Assembly (NCBI GenBank): GCA_009602735.1
Contig: WELA01003517.1
Span: 380,543-444,542, forward strand
Length of the DNA stretch: 64,000 nucleotides
Direction: 5' to 3'
Source: Mesotaenium endlicherianum
Lineage: Eukaryota > Streptophyta > Zygnematophyceae > Zygnematales > Mesotaeniaceae
Below, in pieces: positions 21,241 to 31,341 of the stretch (position 1 is the stretch's first letter; each line of letters starts with the position of its first letter). The notes beneath the pieces were generated by a model, which had not been told where the DNA came from, did not search any database, and saw only the letters and a program-made list of their open reading frames with translations. Both the position numbers and the translations under genes were made by a program.

Positions 21241-23000
21241 GAGGGTCTCACCCTGTTGGCTGCTGCAAGCAGCAGGGTCCAGCAGGCGCCGACCCTTGCC
21301 ACGTGTCCGGCAGGCCAGGTCGCTCTTGCCGGCAGCCACGCGCACACTCGCGCTCTCACGCGTCTGCTCACACCCCGCGCGGCAACGCGAGGCTTGCCGG
21401 GCAGCCAGCTACAAGATCACAGCTCGGCCGCCATAGCAGCAGCTGCGCACGCCAGCGGCGCACACGTCCTTCCACGTGGCGCGCGCACGCAATCTGGCAC
21501 GGCCAACGCAGATTCGGCGGCCGCGATCGCCATTCCCAGTCAGGAGGGGGCATCCCTAATTACGCTGTGCGGCTGGATTGCCGTGCGAAGCGCCGACGGC
21601 ACGCTCACGGTTGCGCAAAGCCAGGGCTTAAACCCTGGCTGCGCCCAAAACCCCCGCGCCGACGCAATTCGCGCTACGGGGGCCTCGGCGTACGCCCGCG
21701 CCAGAGGGAGGGTGTCCCGAGCAGCGTCCGAGGCAGCCAACGTAGACCTTGAAGCCAGACCAACCACGCGCCCCTGCAATCCCAGGAGCAATTGGGAGGC
21801 GCCACATGGCAGCCTCCCAACGACCGCCCCTTCGCCAATCCCAGCAGCCGCGCCAACAACCGTCGCACCTGACGCGTGCGCGACTGGCGAGACTTTGCCT
21901 GACGGCAGCTGCACATCTGCACATCTCTGCACATGCTCGCACACGCCGCGCACAGCACTGCAACGCTCGCTCAGCAGCCCGCCACGCGACCACCTCACGG
22001 CAGCCACGTCAGCCGCTGCGTACAGCACCTGCGCACACGTGCCGCCATTTGGCACGCGCACGCATTCCGGCCCAGCCAGCGCAGATTTGGCGGCCGCGAC
22101 TGCCATCCCGAGCCAGGGGGCGACCTCCTTGATCGCGCTGCGCGGCCGTGTCTCCGTTTGGAACTGCGACGGCGCGCACACGGTTGCGCAAAGCCAGGGC
22201 TTAAACCCTGGCTACGCACAAAACCCTTGGGCCTTCGCGATAAGCGTGGCGAGGCTCCCGGCGAGCACGCGCGCTACCTGGAGGGCGCCACGTACCTTGC
22301 TTGGGGCAGCCGATACCGACACCGAAACCGGTCGGGCGACGCAACTTTGCAGGCCCAGGGGCGTCCTTGAAGCGCCACTTGTGAGGCTGCCAACAACCAA
22401 GCCTGCGCCAGCCCTGGCGTTTGCGCTAGCGACCAAAGCATTGCGCCCAAAGCAGCACTGACATTCGCAGCCGCTCCACCGGAGGCACCAGCGTTTGCCG
22501 AGGCGCCAGCTGCAGGAGGACCCGAGCCAGCGCATTTCACGACGCCAGTACCAGGTGGGCCAGTGCCACCTGGCGGCCTTCCGGTCGCCGAGGCAGCGCC
22601 AGCATCGACAGCTGAGCCAGCAAGCCTGGCACCTGCGCCAGCAACTGCGCAAGCATGCCCAGGAGCGCCAGCGCCGAGCGCGCCAGCGCCAGGTGCACCA
22701 GCGCCAGGTGCGTCCAAGCTGGGAGCACCAGCGCCAGGTACCCGAGCGCCACGTGTGCCAGCCGCTCGTCTGCCTGCTGAACCAGCGGCTGCGCCTGCTG
22801 TTGCCGCCGCGTGCAGCCCCATTCTGGCCTGCTGCGCACGCACAGTGCCACTCGGAGGCCGCACAACAGACGGCAGCGCACGACGCAAGCCCGCTTTGGT
22901 GGCAGNGATCAGGGGCGTCGCACGGAGGAGGCGCCGCGTCTGCCCCGCTTGTTCCGCGTGCTGGACACGCCAGCAGCGCCAGCGGCCTTTGCGCCTCACG
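20560..23000 (+). other. Ala/Pro/Cys-rich coding linker with an in-frame 573 bp duplication
   Basis: Frame 1 stays open 21256-22461 and frame 3 continues the same composition (22449-22900, Ala-Pro-Gly repeats), then frame 2 leads into protease; an N at 22906 lies at the last switch. Two tandem copies about 573 bp (191 codons) apart align around 21430-21660 and 22000-22230, both with V-A-Q-S-Q-G-L-N-P-G. Each copy holds the inverted repeat AGCCAGGG-cttaaa-CCCTGGCT (21619-21640, 22192-22213). Low complexity prevents any functional assignment; the long minus-strand frames here are composition shadows. Confidence 0.6.
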
Positions 23001-23199
23001 CGATGGCCTCGCCGATGACCACGGTGCAGCTCAGCGCCGAGGTCATCTCGCTGGCGCTTGACCGCATGCCAGCAGTCTCCTTCGCAGAGCTTGGCGTGTC
23101 GATGGAAGCCATACGGCAGGCAACCCAGCTACTGCTCCAGTCGCGCAGGGCCAGCCAGCGCGCCTCTGACGGCAGGCCAACGTCAGACGCGGCAGCCGC

Positions 23200-23752
23200 G
23201 GTGCTCTCCGCGCCCGCGCGACCTGCGCATGAGCGCAGGATGATCAGCACGCCTAACGCTGCGTTTTTGGATAATTCGCAGGGCATCGTGCTAGTAAACA
23301 CGCAGGTCCCGCGGCGCATCATGTTCGACACTGGCGCCCAGCCAGTCCTCATCAACCTGCACTAACTCCGCCAACCGGGCCTCTCGTCAGCCGACCTAGA
23401 GGATTCGCCTACGCGGATCAACACCGCTGCTGGCACGTCCAAGACCGTCACCGGGCGCACGTGGCTGGCCCTTCGCTTCACCTTTCGGCCCGGCACTCCG
23501 GATGAGACGACCATCCACCGGCATGCGTTGGTCACTCGCTCCGAGACCTTCGACGTGCTCCTTGGCCAGGACGTGCTCTTTCCTATCGGCGCCGCAGTGG
23601 ATTACTGGGTGGAGCGGGTCTTTTATCGTCCCGACTGGCAGTCAGGGGGGACCCGCACTGCATCTGTGCCACTTGACATCTTGGATTGTCGCGCGGCAGA
23701 GTCCCCCCTCTACGGCTTCATGGCGCTGGACGATGGTTGGTCTGTGGTTTAG
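23200..23752 (+). pseudogene. Retropepsin-like aspartic protease of the methyltransferase element
   Basis: Frame 2. The active-site motif F-D-T-G-A-Q-P is at 23324-23344, followed by a TAA at 23363, probably a former CAA Gln codon. The frame then reopens through V-T-R-S-E-T-F-D-V-L-L-G-Q-D-V-L, the family's second conserved block (I-L-G-x-D/P-x-L type), at about 23535-23585. TAG at 23750 is followed by more open frame. In Gypsy elements this enzyme cleaves the Gag-Pol polyprotein. The stops would block it in this copy. Confidence 0.75.
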
Positions 23753-25398
23753 ACCAATAAGGGGGGAGCCGAGGATGACGAGGTCTCCGTCGGCGCCGAC
23801 TTACTGGAGACGCAGGAGGAGGATCCCGAGCTGTCTGGTGCCGAGCTCCACCTCACGCCCCAGGAGCAGGCTGACGCTCTAGCCGCACAAGCCAGGGAGA
23901 CAGTGCGGATCTACGCCGCGCATAACGCCATGGTGCATCAGATGGCGGCAGACGCCGTAGAGGCACACGCCGTTGCCACGGCTGCTCTTACTGCTGCAGC
24001 TCACGCTCATGACGCAGCCACAGCCGCAGCAGCCATACCTCAACCACAGCCTCCTGCGACGAGCAAACCCTCCTCAAGATCACACGTCCGCGTACGGCAT
24101 GACGTGCCTGTGGGGGTCGCCATCCAGTATCGCATGGCCTCCCAGTCGCCCTCACCCTCACTGTCGCACAGGACAGGCGACTCATGGCCACGCACTACTA
24201 CGTCTGAGGACGAGGCCATGAGGCAGGCAGCGTTCCCAGGCAGGTCCGACGACGCGTCATTGAGCAGCGAGGAGGAGGAGTGGCAGGAGTGGTCCCAGGA
24301 GGCCGCAGAGGAGCCCGCAACCCAGCCATCGGCAGAGCCACCGCCGCCCACGCCTACAGCTCGCGTCCGACGCCAGCCTACAGGGCCTCCCGACTTCAGT
24401 TCTCTCTCACAAGAGACCACGGCCAATCCCCGTCGAGCCCATCCATGCGTCGGCGGGTCTAGTCGTCCGATACAGCACGACTGTTGGACCAGCAACGAGT
24501 GCCGTGACGTCACGCACTTGTTCGCTGGCAACAGCCTGAGCACAGGCTGGCCAGGTCGCGCCTCCGCCAGCACTGCCTCCACGGTTCCTTTCTCCGCTAT
24601 CGACCCGCGTGCCGAATGTGCGCACCAGACAGTGGCCAGGATCAGCATCCTCGGTCCTTGGCGTACAGGTCCTTCCCCCTACGCCGGGCCAGCTCTACGC
24701 TTCGCACGCCGCACTCTGCCCCTAGATCGGCGTGCACGCGAGGTCACTTCGATCCGCGAGCATACCAGGGCTGCCCGTGAGGAACGCCTCTGCGCGACAC
24801 TCCCAGGGATGCACGAGAGGTCACTCCTCTTCGCGAGGGGAGAGAGGTCACTCCTTTGCGCGAGACGCGCCCGCGCTCAGTCACACCGCAGTATGACGGT
24901 CCGCGCGATCTCCGCACCCGCGAGCATGACGCACAGTCTTCCTCCACCACTGCAGCTCACGCATTATACCAGACGCCGCCTGGCTGGCCTGCCGACGTCC
25001 CGCGCAGTCACATAGCCGGCTACGGGCCGTCTGGGTCACCTCCTCATAAGGTGGCCCGCACCGCTGCGCGCCTCCGCGACCGTCATCCTCATCCGCACGC
25101 AACACGCGCAGGGCCCATGTAGCGCAGCCAGCGGGAGCGCGTCCGACTCCCATCTCTTTCGCCGCTACGCCCGCGAGTCCAACTCGCCCCACGTCAGCTC
25201 GTCCGTCCTCGACAGGCAGCACATTGGGACGAGCGCTCCGTTTGCACAGTGCCCCTTCAGGCGGATCTTCGCGAGCGTCAGCGTTCGTACTTTGATCAGC
25301 ATTCCTAGCTGCCCCAGCGCACCGCCACAGAGCAGCTAACCCACGCCACTTCACACCACGCAGACTACAGGACGAGGGACCGGTGGCAGCAGCAGCGC
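23753..25398 (+). other. Low-complexity coding region between protease and methyltransferase
   Basis: Frame 2 continues from the protease after TAG 23750 through an acidic Glu/Asp-rich part, an Ala/His-rich part and a Ser/Pro/Glu-rich part (to TAG 25013). From about 24856 frame 1 becomes the coding one (Arg/Gln/His-rich, TAG at 25120 and 25306) and leads straight into the methyltransferase. A frame change between 24856 and 25015 is therefore needed. No domain recognised. Confidence 0.5.
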
Positions 25399-26775
25399 GT
25401 GCGCGACGCGCAGGCTCTGGCCCGCCCAGTGCCCGAGGAGGCCTTGCAGGACGCGCGTGCGCGCTGGCGCACTTATCAAGCACATTCTTGCACGGCTCGC
25501 CCGCAGCCGCTGCTCGAGCGCATTCCTCGACTTACTCGCCACTACGCAGAGCTCGCAGTGGCGGCCCTCCGCATGGCGCCCCATCAGCACAGTCTGCTGC
25601 GCTCCTATCCACCGCCAGCGCAAGCCGGCGATCCCGCCCTGGGTTGTCGCCCCCTTCCTACGCCTATCTACATCGCACAGCTCAACGAGCGTCCCGGCGG
25701 CATTGTCCTTGTCGAGCTCTTCGCCGACATTGCGACAGGGTTGTTGGCCACCCTACAGGCTGGCATCCCCGTACGTCGGTACGTCTACGTGGACCCCGAT
25801 GGCGAGGCGCAGCAGGTCGCCCGCAGGCAGATGGCCTTATGCCACGAGCGTTTCCCAATCCTCTTCCCTGAGCATGCCTTCTACCGCGCCCAGATTGACT
25901 GGCCCATGGACATCCGCGACATTACCGCCAAGCACATCACGCGCCTCGGGCCCATCGACCTCATCATTGCTGGTTGGAAGTTCCAGGGCTTCTCCATTGC
26001 GGGACGGGGCAACGGGCTCGGTGACCCGCGTACGACCTTGTTCTGGCACCTGCTCCGCGTCCTCAACATGGTTGAGGACCGCCAATCGCCGCACACGCTC
26101 GCCTGGGTGTCGGAGAACGTGGCTGTCCGCCACGATTCTCGGCCCAACGTCAGCGCCGACTTTTCCCTCTACAGCACCTACGTCGGTCGTGAGGCCGTCA
26201 TTGACGCAGCTCAGATTAGTTCCTTCGCGCATTGTGTGCGCGCCTACTTCACCCACGTGGCCATGCTAGGCACGCTTGAGGCATTAGCGGCCGCACATCC
26301 ACGCAACACGCGCAACGTTGACTCCATCCTCGACGTGGCGCGCCTGGCCCAGCGCGTGGTTGCCCTTCCGCATCCTTCTCAGGCCCAGTGTGAGGTCCTC
26401 CGCGACGTCATGCGGGCGCTTCCTACGTTCGTGAGTCGCTACGACAGCGCGGCCTACGTCGGCGACCAGCGCGGCATGATCATTGACCTCGAGACTGGCA
26501 TGTTCTAACGACCCCGTGCCGTGGAGATGGAGTGTGCGATGGGATTCCCTCCGCACCTCACACAGGTGGACGGCATCACCGAGGTCAACCGCGTGCGTCT
26601 CCTTGGCCAGGCTATCGATGCCAACGTCTTGACGTGGATTCTCCTGCAGACACAGGCCCTGACTCCCCTTTACGCCCAGGCTCGTCATCCTGAGATGGAC
26701 CAGTTCTATGACGCCATGGATCGAGATTCCGACGGCAACGGCCGCGCCCCGCCTGGTACGACCTGGCATTCCTAG
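25399..26775 (+). pseudogene. Retrotransposon-borne cytosine-5 DNA methyltransferase, catalytic Cys lost
   Basis: Frame 1. Motif I: V-L-V-E-L-F-A-D-I (25708-25734), where the usual F-A-G has Asp at 25726. Motif II-like Y-V-Y-V-D-P-D-G-E-A at about 25780. Motif IV: D-L-I-I-A-G-W-K-F-Q-G-F-S (25957-25995), where the invariant P-C-Q is K-F-Q, so the nucleophilic Cys (25981) and preceding Pro are gone. G-R-G-x-G-L-x-D-P-R follows. Motif VI: S-E-N-V (26110-26121). The target-recognition region follows. After TAA 26506 the same frame has M-G-F-P and motif X, R-L-L-G-Q-A-I-D-A-N-V (26596-26628). A C5 methyltransferase family member lying between protease and RT. Active relatives methylate cytosine using S-adenosylmethionine; this copy should be catalytically dead and also truncated. 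Sibling copies may be intact. Confidence 0.9.
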
Positions 26776-28287
26776 CGCGAGGGTCCAGCTTCCCAGCAGC
26801 CGCTTGCACCTTGTCCTGGTCCTTGTTCTGGTTTGCTGGGGGGGGACAGGAGGAGACAGGAGTCCCCACAGCGACCCAGGGAGTTTTGTTCCCCTTTTCT
26901 TTTTCCACGCTCTCCGCCGCCTACAGGTGGTGCAGGGCAGATGGCAGCAGCTGCCGAGGAGAGGGCACCCGAGGCAGGCCGAGTGCAGCCAGTTGCAGGA
27001 CAGGTGACGCCTGCAGACCCACAGATCACGCCAGCAGCAAGGCAAGAGGCGCCAGCCGCAGCGCAGGAGCCACCACCAGCTGTCCCTACTTGGAAGCTGG
27101 GGGGGACTCTCACTAGGGCACGGGCTGCTCAGCTAACGGCATTGCTGGATGCACGGCGCAACGCCAGCTTTGCCAGCGGCATGCACGATCTTGGGCGCTA
27201 CACAGGCGACCCTATGAGGATCCCCCTCCAGACAGACGTGCCCATCTTCCAGAAGCGCTATCGTTACAACCGCTTTGAGGACGACCTGATCAGCACGTAG
27301 ACAGGCAAGCTAGAGGAGTGTCAGCTCATTCGTGAGTCTGCCTCCACCTACGCTGCGCTCACAGTCATGCCAGCTAAGAAGGACGCCTCAGGCAACTGGT
27401 CTTAGAAGAGGATGTGCGGTGACTATCGTAAGCTTAACAAGGTCACTAAGCAGGACAGACACCCTATGCCGACCCCTGACGAGATCTTCGACGACATCGG
27501 CGCTTGTACTTGGTTCTCGGTGCTGAATTTGAGGCAGGGCTTCAACCAGATACCCATTGCGGAGGAGGACCAGCATAAGACGGCTTTTTGGAGATCGCAG
27601 CGTCTGTACGAGTGGAGGGTTATGCCCTTCGGCTTGAAGAACGCTCCTGCCACCTTCCAGCAAGTCATGGATAAGGAGCTGGCAGGGCTCTCCTTTGCCC
27701 GGTGCTACATCGATGACGTGCTCGTCTCCAGTGAGACGTTTGAGGAGCACGTGGCGCATATCACTACAGTTCTGGACCGCTTGGAGGTCGTTGGGCTCAA
27801 GTGTCATCCAGGCAAGTGCACCTTTGGGACCCGGGAGGTGGAGTACCTCGGGCATCTTTTGTCTTCGAGTGGTTTGGCTCCTCAGCTGGCCAAGATCTTG
27901 ACCATCACAGGCATCCCGCCGCCGACCGACCTCTCGCAGCTGAGGGCCTTCCTTGGCATCGCCAACTACTATCGCCGCTTTGTGCCTGGGTTCAGCGAGC
28001 TGGCCAAGCGGCTCAACGACTTGCTACGCAAGGGCGTTGCCTACGAATGGGGACCAGAGCAGCAGGCAGCGTTTGACAAGCTCATGGAGCTGTTGGTGTG
28101 CGCCCCAGTACTACGGCGGCTTGACTATCAGAAGCCCTTCATCCTCCACACCGACTGGTCGCAGGCAGGGCTTGGAGCAGTGCTGGTGCAGGAGCATGAC
28201 AGCTTCGAGCATGTGGTGGCGTACGCCAGCCGTAGCAACAACCGTGCCGAGGGCAACTACGGCTCCTATGAGTCGGAGTCCTGGTAG
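26776..28287 (+). pseudogene. Reverse transcriptase and RNase H start of the methyltransferase element
   Basis: Frame 1, continuous with the methyltransferase across TAG 26773. A Pro/Ala-rich linker to about 27090 is followed by RT: F-Q-K-R-Y-R-Y-N (27250), TAG at 27298 and 27403 in place of probable Gln/Glu codons, C-G-D-Y-R-K-L-N (27415), F-S-V-L-N-L-R-Q-G-F-N-Q-I (27510-27550), P-F-G-L-K-N-A-P-A-T-F (27625-27660), and the catalytic Y-I-D-D at 27706-27717. The connection region has F-L-G-I-A-N-Y-Y-R-R-F (27950-27985) and RNase H begins at H-T-D-W-S-Q-A-G-L-G-A-V-L. A one-base loss near 28278 (gagtcctgg where a Cys-Leu codon pair is expected) shifts the frame into TAG TAG; the coding frame resumes in 28302-30185. 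Confidence 0.9.
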
Positions 28288-28301
28288 TAGTATGGGCAAT
28301 T

Positions 28302-30185
28302 GTGCATTTCAGGCACTATCTCTACGGCACCCACTTCCGCTTGGTCACCGACCATCAGCCACTCAAGTGGCTCATGACGTCGGAGCGCCTGACGGGCAAG
28401 TACGCACGGTGGGCGCTCATCTTGCAGGAGTACACCTTTGACGTGCATCATCGTCCAGGGTCCACGAACTTGGACGCTGACTGCCTCAACCGCAACTCGC
28501 TGCCCTCTTCGCGAGACCTCATGGTAGCCCGCCACGATGAGGATGAGCCAGTGGCCTGGCACGCAGCGGCATTCTTGGCCTTCACTGTTGACGACGACGT
28601 GCGGCCCACAGGGCTCACTAGCCTAGACATGGTGACTGTCACCACTCGACGACTCGCCTTGGCAGCAGCTAAGGAGCGGGACAGCTGGCAGCGCGGGCCC
28701 GAGGACGTGTGGGACAACACCCCGGTGCTGCAGTACGTCACGGCCAAGGAGTTGGTCCCAGGCATTAGTGCGCGCGAGCGTGACCGCGTCATGAATCGTA
28801 GCCGGGACTTTGTCTTCATGGAGGGGCGCATGCGGCGAGTGATGGTGGACGGCTCTGTCCTGGTGGTCCCTGAGCCCGCTATACGCAGCCAGCTGGTGCG
28901 ACGTGTGCACGAGACGCTTGGACACTTCGGTTTTAAGCGCACTCTCAGCCTCCTCCAAGCTCAGTACTGGTGGCACGGCATGACTAAGGTTGTCGCCGAC
29001 GTCGTCAGCAGCTGCACACATTGCGACCGGGTGCGCTCAAGCTTCACAGCCCGCACCGTCGCTCTCAGCCCTCTCCCTATTCAAGGGCTGTTCTACAGAT
29101 GGTCGCTCGACTTGGCTGGGGAGCTGCCCAAGTCTCGCCGAGGCAACCTCTATGTCTTGGTGATGATCGAGCACATGTCCAAATGGGTCGAGCTTGTGCC
29201 GCTGCCCAGCAAGGCCAGTGAGGGGATTGCTCAGGCTTTCCTCGAAAAAGCCCTTAGCCGCTTTGGCGGCTGCGCTGAGGTCCTCACTGACCAAGGCAAA
29301 GAGTTCCAGGGCAGCTTTCAAGAGCTGCTAGAGCGCTCGATGATCGACCACCGCACCACCTCCCGCGACCATCCCCAGGCTGACGGCCTCGCAGAGCGCA
29401 TGGTGCAGACCGTCAAGCTTGGGCTGCGGAAGTACTGCCTGGCCCACGACAGCACCCATTGGGACGACGCCCTCCCATGGTTGGCTATGGGGTACAAGTT
29501 CAGTAAGCAGGCCTCCTTGGCCTCACATTCTCCCTACGTCCTTCTCTACGGCCGACAGCCAGTCCTGCCCGCAGCAGCCAGGATCGTGGCCGAAAACGTT
29601 TTGGACCTGGACAGTCCCGAGACGTGGAGCGCTCTTATCGGGCAGCGTGCACAGCTCTTTCAGCGCCTGATGCCCATGGCCATGGACAACCTCAGCATTG
29701 CTCAGCACCGCGACACACTGAGGTATGCCATGACTCGTGGAGGAGCCTATCGGCCGCGAGTGTTGCAGTTCTCCGCAGGTGACTTCGTGTACCTGCGACG
29801 CCAGACAAAGAACACCCTCGACACCAGCAGCTCGCCCGTCGTCCTACGCGTCAGGCGTGTCTTGGCGTCAGGAGTTCTGGAGCTGGAAGGCGCAGATGGC
29901 CGTCTTCACAAGGACCACACAAAGAATTGTGGACCATGCCACCTTCCTAACCTTGACATGCAGATTCGTCCCTGCGACGCAAGGCCGCCCAAGGACTGGG
30001 CGTGCCAGATTTGCCACAGCCCCGGCCAGGAGGCCAGCATGCTGCTATGCAACAGCTGCAACCTCGGCTTCCACATCGGTTGCCTTGACCCGCCGCTGGC
30101 CCGCATGCCAGCTGGCGACTGGTTTTGTAGCGACTGCACTGCTTTAGCTCTAGACAGCGATCACAGCCCATCAGCTTGTGGCTGA
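28302..30185 (+). CDS. RNase H end, DDE integrase and C-terminal PHD finger
   Basis: 627-codon frame, open to TGA 30183. Residues 1-75 finish RNase H (V-T-D-H-Q-P-L-K-W-L). Integrase follows with its HHCC zinc domain (H-E-T-L-G-H-F-G ... C-T-H-C, about 28910-29025). The core has Asp at 29109 (S-L-D-L-A-G), Asp at 29289 (L-T-D-Q-G-K) and Glu at 29394 (L-A-E-R-M). The tail has F-V-Y-L-R-R and V-V-L-R-V-R-R-V. The last 60 residues (29991-30140) form a PHD zinc finger: C-Q-I-C, L-L-C-N-S-C, F-H-I-G-C, L-D-P-P-L, W-F-C-S-D-C, all eight ligands present. PHD fingers read histone H3 tails. Its position is that of the chromodomain in chromoviruses, suggesting it guides integration, which is inference. 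The start shown is the open-frame limit; the protein is the downstream part of Pol after the frameshift at 28278. Confidence 0.85.
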   Translation: MHFRHYLYGTHFRLVTDHQPLKWLMTSERLTGKYARWALILQEYTFDVHHRPGSTNLDADCLNRNSLPSSRDLMVARHDEDEPVAWHAAAFLAFTVDDDVRPTGLTSLDMVTVTTRRLALAAAKERDSWQRGPEDVWDNTPVLQYVTAKELVPGISARERDRVMNRSRDFVFMEGRMRRVMVDGSVLVVPEPAIRSQLVRRVHETLGHFGFKRTLSLLQAQYWWHGMTKVVADVVSSCTHCDRVRSSFTARTVALSPLPIQGLFYRWSLDLAGELPKSRRGNLYVLVMIEHMSKWVELVPLPSKASEGIAQAFLEKALSRFGGCAEVLTDQGKEFQGSFQELLERSMIDHRTTSRDHPQADGLAERMVQTVKLGLRKYCLAHDSTHWDDALPWLAMGYKFSKQASLASHSPYVLLYGRQPVLPAAARIVAENVLDLDSPETWSALIGQRAQLFQRLMPMAMDNLSIAQHRDTLRYAMTRGGAYRPRVLQFSAGDFVYLRRQTKNTLDTSSSPVVLRVRRVLASGVLELEGADGRLHKDHTKNCGPCHLPNLDMQIRPCDARPPKDWACQICHSPGQEASMLLCNSCNLGFHIGCLDPPLARMPAGDWFCSDCTALALDSDHSPSACG

Positions 30186-30188
30186 GAG

Positions 30189-30198
30189 CTGGGGGGGG
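30189..30198 (+). promoter_or_regulatory. Polypurine tract of the methyltransferase element
   Basis: GCTGGGGGGGG just after the pol stop and directly before segment B1. In Gypsy elements plus-strand DNA synthesis is primed from such a tract and fixes the left end of the DNA. Here the inserted element instead begins with A (TGTCATG), which lies 135 bp further on. Confidence 0.6.
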
Positions 30199-30330
30199 AA
30201 TTAAAACATTTGACGCGTGACGTTTGGCTATAAAGCCACACCTATTATAGACTTCATTGCAGCAAAGCTTGCTTGCATGTTATGCATTGCTTGTGTCATT
30301 AATACGCACCCGACCTCCTACCGCACGACA
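30198..30330 (+). repeat. Segment B1 of the split terminal repeat
   Basis: 133 bp from GAATTAAAACATTTGACGCG to GCACGACA. It matches 31342-31478 except for about five substitutions and a 4 bp indel (TATC), and is absent from the 5' end. It is joined to A2 through GC, forming the 10 bp palindrome GACAGCTGTC (30327-30336). The same palindrome and junction exist in the old copy at 2217-2226. Confidence 0.85.
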
Positions 30331-30332
30331 GC

Positions 30333-31341
30333 TGTCATGATTTATTAAGTCGAGGTTGACGTACAAACCAAGCTCTACGTGTGTGAACCATCAACCTAGG
30401 AAGACCAACTTTGCATTGACTTTACGCATCCATATGCTGACCTTCTCTAGATTTCCGAGTCACCAAAGTGTAGCGCGTCAAGGCATCTTCCGAATGGTAC
30501 CGGTTTCGCGTCATTTGGTTAATTATCGAGCGAGATAGACGCGATCTAGTTCGTACTCCTTTCGGCACCTAGCGGAATCACACCAAATGGCCAACTTGTG
30601 ACTCAATGCACCCAAAGGTGACAATGTTGACTATTCGTGACCCCAAGGACCCCTAGCTTTGTGCGCACAAATCCGCGAGCCCTTTAGACTACATAAGTCT
30701 TGCATTTCCATAGCATAAGTGCATCATTGAGGCTATAACTTGGTGACTGCATCACCTACTCCTAGAGGAAGCTTCCTCAAGTTTCAGATTCACTTTTGAG
30801 GCGCTATCTAGGTAGAACTACCCAAGGTAAGCTCCACCAATGAGAGACACTTAGCATATTCTACGTGCTTTGCTTTGATTGGTTTGAGTTATGCTTAGCC
30901 TATAGGAGTGCTAGTACATGCCTTGTACACATTAGTGGACATAGGAGAGCCTCCTAGAGTGACTACATGCATTGGATCCGCCGCATACAACGCCGGGTTT
31001 TCAGGAGTATAAGTGCTAGAGATGTCCCTAGAGGAACATCTTTCAGAAGTCCCATTATGCCAGTTGTAAGTCACAGAGATTATCAGTAAAGCTTACACTT
31101 TTATCTCTTGTGTTTTCAGGACCACTTTGTCCCTCTCTTGTGTAGAGCAAGCCTTTCTGGCTTCCAATCACTAGAAGAACTTCACAAGCGGTGAGCAAAG
31201 TCACAGCTCATACCCCCTGCCATAGGACTACTCTTGAAAATCATGATGTGCTTCTAGTGATCTTTTGGGCCAGACTTCATTAGTTGTTTTCCTACCAGAT
31301 TACAGTCTTGAGGTGCTCACTCTGGAGAGTACTCACTCCTT
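30333..31341 (+). repeat. Terminal repeat A2
   Basis: 1009 bp, near identical to A1 (18268-19277). Between B1 and B2. Similarity to A1 stops at ACTCCTT, where B2 begins. Confidence 0.9.

Noticed and set aside
21540-22999. Long minus-strand frames (213 and 241 codons) in the Ala/Pro-rich linker
   Set aside because: Caused by high GC and few stops; Arg/Gly/Ala-rich peptides without motifs, opposite the gag-linker frame.
26284-27045. 253-codon minus-strand frame opposite the methyltransferase end
   Set aside because: Plus strand carries methyltransferase motif X and the RT linker; minus peptide has no domain.
20233-27405. TAG reassigned to Gln in this genome
   Set aside because: Z gag and pol and the host gene are open with ordinary Gln codons, and Z gag ends in TAG; mutation of this one element is simpler.
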